NCBI GenBank assembly: GCA_030587605.1
Contig: JAUQYT010000057.1
Location: forward strand, 1 to 16,554
DNA length: 16,554 nt
Origin: Candidatus Njordarchaeum guaymasense
Lineage (GTDB): Archaea > Asgardarchaeota > Njordarchaeia > Njordarchaeales > Njordarchaeaceae
Direction of reading: 5' to 3'
Below the pieces are notes generated by a model. The model did no database searches. It was not told the origin of the DNA and was given only the letters and a program-made list of their open reading frames with translations. Shown here one piece after another: positions 13,788 to 16,554 of the stretch. Both the position numbers and the translations under genes were made by a program. Positions within the stretch are counted from its first letter, which is position 1, and each line of letters starts with the position of its first letter.

Positions 13788-14459
13788 CTATTTCTTTGAG
13801 CTTATCTCCTTGATGAATTGCTTCATAAACGATTTCATGTATCTGGAACGTTCTCGTATCAAGTACCTGCCTGTCCCTGTGTGGATTGTTTGAGCGAGTC
13901 TTAGGAGCTTCGTCCAGAAGTGGTCCAAGACATACTTGCTATCATCTAGCTTCCTGTTCTTTGCAAGTGGGTCAGCTTCGTCGTATAGTTGAATGTTTTT
14001 TGACCCGCCGTAGGCAAACGTCATAGCTATGCCTACTGCTCCACTTATGTCGATCCTGTCTGCATCTTGCAGAATTTTCGCTTCTAACGTCTCGGGTATT
14101 GTCCCCTTGCTAAATCGATGCATTCTTATGGCGTAGAGCACTTGAGCGGTCTTATCTTCAGGGAATTGGCACTCCTTGAGGAGACCTTTGGCTATTTCAG
14201 TTGATTTCTCTGCGTGATCGGCGTGCTCATAGCTCCTCCCGGTATCGTGAAGTAATGCTGCCGCTTCAAGCACTAGTAAATCCGCTTTCTCTTTTTCGCC
14301 GAGTATTCTACTTAGTCTATGTACTCTGGTGGTGTGAGTTTGGTCATGTCCTGCATAGGTGTGTTGTTGCACGTATTCGAGTGCCACATGCTTCAAACGA
14401 GTTATTAGTGCACTCTCTTCGTCGTTCAGTTTCGTTCTCAATTTCTCGATCAGCTCCAT
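13788..14459 (-). CDS. HD-domain metal-dependent phosphohydrolase (YedJ/YpgQ-like)
   Basis: The HD superfamily signature is complete. In numbering from the preferred start, the residues are H42 in GHDQTHTTRVHRL, the HD pair H71-D72 in AALLHDTGR, HADHAEKS around 80-85, and the distal Asp in LQDADRIDISGAVGIAMTFAYGG (about 130-152). This last stretch closely resembles the YedJ/YpgQ group, one member of which (B. subtilis YpgQ) is a manganese-dependent (deoxy)nucleoside triphosphate pyrophosphohydrolase. The substrate here is not known. The frame is open back to 14492, but I choose the ATG at 14459 (MELIEKL, 223 aa) because a TATA element (14481-14490) is centred 27 nt before it, indicating a leaderless mRNA that would exclude the upstream codons. 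It is convergent with the regulator and divergent from the 273-aa gene. Confidence 0.88.
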   Translation of the reverse strand: MELIEKLRTKLNDEESALITRLKHVALEYVQQHTYAGHDQTHTTRVHRLSRILGEKEKADLLVLEAAALLHDTGRSYEHADHAEKSTEIAKGLLKECQFPEDKTAQVLYAIRMHRFSKGTIPETLEAKILQDADRIDISGAVGIAMTFAYGGSKNIQLYDEADPLAKNRKLDDSKYVLDHFWTKLLRLAQTIHTGTGRYLIRERSRYMKSFMKQFIKEISSKK

Positions 14460-14480
14460 ATAGATTAGAAACGAGTGCAG

Positions 14481-14490
14481 GTATATAATC
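14481..14490. promoter_or_regulatory. Shared TATA element for two divergent, probably leaderless genes
   Basis: GTATATAATC (GATTATATAC on the minus strand) is centred about 27 nt from the HD-gene ATG (14459, minus) and about 30 nt from the GTG at 14516 (plus). One near-symmetric box could serve both directions. A second plus-strand candidate is ATAAATAG at 14491-14498. Confidence 0.45.
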
Positions 14491-14515
14491 ATAAATAGGA
14501 GAAGAGATAATTACG

Positions 14516-15337
14516 GTGAGAGTATTACTCTCATCTCACAAATCACGGGGAGAAGAGTTGGTCTTTAGCATGCTGCACTTTACTTCGAAGCTTGCTTTGG
14601 GCAAGGCTGATGAAACTGTGCATCGGAGGTTAATGAAATACAGTAAGGGGGAATTTGAGGGACCAGTAATCGAGGTCAACATAAAGGGGAAGACGTTGGC
14701 GATCAATGGGAGCGCTGAGTACGAGGATCTCATCGGGTGGATCTTCGCACACAATGCACCTCACCAGCTAGAGTTCAGAGTTACTGGCGGAATCAAGTGT
14801 GTCAAGGATCAGACTGAAGTGCTCAGGAACGCAGGACTTAATATTCAAATGAGCAAGGCGAAGGGAAAAGCAATGTACGATGCAAAGTTCAGTGACAATG
14901 TGACGCTCGCCAAAACGTTGAGGGACGTCTACTCCAAATTGGTGAGTGAGTGTCTTGTTTTGCTTTCAGTCAAGCCTGTCTCTGGTGGAAGAGAGTGGAG
15001 CATGAGCACCAAGAAGGACTATCCTCGGCCACCCACGAAGGGTGAGTTGAAGGGACCAGGAACAGACTTCTGCAAGGCTGTTCTGCCAGTCAGTGACGAG
15101 CTCACTAGGGGGGTGCTGTCAGAGGTCGTACCAGACTTCAAGGACGAAATCCAGGGTTCGTTTAAACAGCTTAAGGTTGAGAACTATTACAGGATAAATG
15201 AAGTGGTTCTCCCCGAAGGCAAGGAGAAACTCGGTTTCGCTGAGATCAGGCTTAAGGCGAAGAAGAAAGGCTTGCTAGTCAGAAAGGCCACTGTTGACGG
15301 CAAAGAACTCATCAAGGAAGTCCAGTTCTGCGTCTAG
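14516..15337 (+). CDS. Uncharacterised protein, 273 aa
   Basis: I do not recognise a family. The protein is soluble, basic and rich in Lys, without signal peptide, membrane segment or clear catalytic motif. The first third contains SMLHFTSKLALGKADETVHRRLMKY and a strand-like stretch GPVIEVNIKGKTLAING. The middle has VTGGIKCVKDQTEVLRNAGLNI, then a helix NVTLAKTLRDVYSKLVSECLVLLS. The second half has GPGTDFCKAVLPVSDELTRGVLSEVV and a beta-rich, lysine-rich C-terminus. The GTG at 14516 is used because it lies about 30 nt from the TATA element, consistent with a leaderless mRNA; a weak GGAG (14498-14501) is 14 nt upstream. It is divergent from the HD phosphohydrolase and upstream of metK. Protein-like composition over 273 codons makes it a real gene; the function is open. 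Confidence 0.75.
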   Translation: MRVLLSSHKSRGEELVFSMLHFTSKLALGKADETVHRRLMKYSKGEFEGPVIEVNIKGKTLAINGSAEYEDLIGWIFAHNAPHQLEFRVTGGIKCVKDQTEVLRNAGLNIQMSKAKGKAMYDAKFSDNVTLAKTLRDVYSKLVSECLVLLSVKPVSGGREWSMSTKKDYPRPPTKGELKGPGTDFCKAVLPVSDELTRGVLSEVVPDFKDEIQGSFKQLKVENYYRINEVVLPEGKEKLGFAEIRLKAKKKGLLVRKATVDGKELIKEVQFCV

Positions 15338-15420
15338 GCAAAGTTGCGAATTAAGGAAGTAGACGCCTGATTCCTTGAAATGACTCACGGTAATAATATC
15401 TTCGAAAATATGTTTAATAT

Positions 15421-15435
15421 GAAAAGGTTTTTATC
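15421..15435 (+). promoter_or_regulatory. BRE/TATA promoter for metK
   Basis: GAAAAGGTTTTTATC has a purine-rich BRE-like half followed by a T-rich TATA box (15428-15434). Transcription would start near 15455-15460, leaving a leader of about 130 nt before metK. Confidence 0.5.
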
Positions 15436-15450
15436 CTATTTTGAATAGGA
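15434..15450. promoter_or_regulatory. Inverted repeat overlapping the metK promoter
   Basis: TCCTATTTTGAATAGGA consists of perfect 7-bp arms around TTG. It abuts the TATA box and ends just before the predicted transcription start, a position where a bound protein would block transcription. Confidence 0.45.
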
Positions 15451-15493
15451 CACCACTCATAAATCACCAAAAGGTTCGGAATACGAAATGTAC

Positions 15494-15559
15494 GCGTTGG
15501 CAACCTGCCAATAACGTTGCGTTAACCTGTTAATGACAACGTGTTAAACTGATAGTAAC
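15494..15559 (+). repeat. Three tandem dyad-symmetric repeats in the metK leader
   Basis: Two units have the form CGTT-N14-AACG (15495-15516 and 15520-15541), set 25 bp apart and sharing an AACCTG core. Inside them are further dyads: TTGGC/GCCAA in the first and TTAAC/GTTAA in the second. A third, weaker unit, GTT-N11-AAC (15543-15559), follows. The array lies 31 nt before the metK start and could be operator DNA or a structured leader RNA. Confidence 0.55.
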
Positions 15560-15589
15560 TTCAAATCAACATGTGACGGTGAGTCGTAA

Positions 15590-16554
15590 ATGCCCGAACG
15601 AAACATAATGGTTGAGGATGTAATCCAAACTCCCGTCGAGAAGCAGCACGTTGAGCTTGTTGAAAGGAAGGGAGTTGGTCACCCAGATTCTATTTGTGAC
15701 GGTTTTGCCGAGGAATTGAGTAGAAAATTATGTTCCCTTTACAAAGAAAAGGTTGGCTATGTCCTCCATCATAACGTCGATAAGTTGCTCTTGACGGGTG
15801 GAACGGCCAATCCGAAGTTTGGTGGCGGCGAAGTGCTTAAACCCATTATCATAACGACGTCAGGAAGAGCAACACAAGAGTACGATAATGTGAAGTTTCC
15901 TATAGAAGAGATAGCCAAAGATACCTTTTCTGAGTTTGTCAAGCGCACCTTTAGGTATCTAAAGTATCCGCCACATGTAAAGCTCGATGTCATAACGAAG
16001 CCTGGCTCACCTGACCTAACGGACCTATTCATTCGGTGTCAGAAGTCTAATGAGCCACCTGCTGCTAATGACACAAGTTTCGGGATTGGTTTTGCTCCCC
16101 AGAGCGAGCTAGAGAATGCGGTGCTGGGCATAGAACAACTAATCAATTCGAAAGCTCTAAAGAGTAGAATACCGATGTTTGGTGAGGATGTCAAGGTAAT
16201 GGGGCACCGAATAGGAGAGGACCTTTTCTTTACTATTGCGGCACCCCAAGTGAGTGCGTTGGTTCATGGACCTAATGCCTACGTTGAGCACAAGGCGAAG
16301 CTGCTTGACGAGGTAAAAGCATATCTTGTAAAGACCTGCAAAAGGGAGTTCCATGCACAGATTAACACTGCTGATGTTGCCGACAAACCGGAATCCTTCT
16401 ACATAACTGTAACGGGAACATCGGCAGAGATGGGTGACGACGGTGAAGTTGGGAGAGGAAACCGCGTCAACGGACTGATAACTCCGAATAGACCGATGAG
16501 TCTTGAGGCTGCGGCAGGGAAGAACCCAATCAGTCATGTTGGAAAGATCTACAA
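15590..16554 (+). CDS. metK: S-adenosylmethionine synthetase, archaeal type (C-terminus beyond window)
   Basis: This enzyme makes S-adenosylmethionine from methionine and ATP. The archaeal form is very different from the bacterial MetK. No stop codon occurs before the window ends, and 321 codons of an expected 400 or so are visible. Diagnostic stretches include VELVERKGVGHPDSICDG (about 22-39), LHHNVDKLLLTGG, KFGGGEVLKPI, ANDTSFGIGFAP, and GTSAEMGDDGEVGRGNRVNG followed by MSLEAAAGKNPISHVGKIYN at the edge. The ATG at 15590 is supported by GGTGAG (15578-15583) 6 nt before it. This also shows that the mRNA has a leader, which contains an unusual repeat array and begins at a promoter overlapped by an inverted repeat. 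The reading frame is intact throughout. Confidence 0.97.
   Translation, partial: MPERNIMVEDVIQTPVEKQHVELVERKGVGHPDSICDGFAEELSRKLCSLYKEKVGYVLHHNVDKLLLTGGTANPKFGGGEVLKPIIITTSGRATQEYDNVKFPIEEIAKDTFSEFVKRTFRYLKYPPHVKLDVITKPGSPDLTDLFIRCQKSNEPPAANDTSFGIGFAPQSELENAVLGIEQLINSKALKSRIPMFGEDVKVMGHRIGEDLFFTIAAPQVSALVHGPNAYVEHKAKLLDEVKAYLVKTCKREFHAQINTADVADKPESFYITVTGTSAEMGDDGEVGRGNRVNGLITPNRPMSLEAAAGKNPISHVGKIY

Noticed and set aside
15353..15376. AAGGAA/TTCCTT inverted repeat just after the 273-aa gene
   Set aside because: A 6-bp AT-rich stem with a 12-nt loop and no following T-run is too weak to call a terminator.
16157..16537. Minus-strand open frame of 126 codons at the right end
   Set aside because: It is antisense to the conserved core of metK, which has no stop in the window.

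Overview
The window is archaeal chromosomal DNA. The evidence is an archaeal-type S-adenosylmethionine synthetase (cut by the right edge), what reads as the first 28 codons of elongation factor 2 (cut by the left edge), AT-rich TATA-type promoters 24-30 nt from several start codons (suggesting leaderless transcripts), Shine-Dalgarno sites of the GGAGG/GGTGA type at others, and frequent TTG and GTG starts. The phylum cannot be fixed from this sequence; the gene content would fit several lineages.

Layout, left to right. (1) 1-86, minus: start of the EF-2 gene, with a promoter near 221-235. (2) 432-740, plus: a small protein of unknown function. (3) 939-8983, plus: most of a [NiFe]-hydrogenase maturation locus in the order hypF, a TIM-barrel sugar isomerase/endonuclease IV-like gene, an inserted tnpB on the opposite strand, hypC, hypB, hypA, hypD, and an unrecognised cysteine-motif protein. 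(4) 9004-10053, minus: hypE, convergent with that cluster, so all six hyp genes (A-F) are present. (5) 10211-12873, minus: an ABC exporter operon (ATPase, permease, then a GNAT-YoaP two-domain protein) upstream of hypE. (6) 13045-13662, plus: a winged-helix regulator divergent from the exporter; the intergenic space holds two inverted repeats that could be operators. (7) 13788-14459, minus: an HD-domain phosphohydrolase, convergent with the regulator across three consecutive hairpins. (8) 14516-15337, plus: an unrecognised 273-residue protein that appears to share one TATA element with the HD gene. (9) 15590 to the right edge: metK, preceded by an unusual leader with three dyad-symmetric repeats.

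How the genes fit together. HypF and HypE make the cyanide ligands, HypC and HypD assemble the Fe(CN)2CO unit, and HypA and HypB deliver nickel. No hydrogenase structural subunit or maturation endopeptidase is visible here, so the enzyme served must be encoded elsewhere. The exporter, GNAT-YoaP protein and regulator look like a separate self-regulated module.

The points most worth following up are the repeat-bearing metK leader, the TnpB that keeps its RuvC triad but has lost its zinc ribbon, the cysteine-motif protein downstream of hypD, the hairpin cluster at 13684-13759, and the divergent promoters with operator-like dyads.
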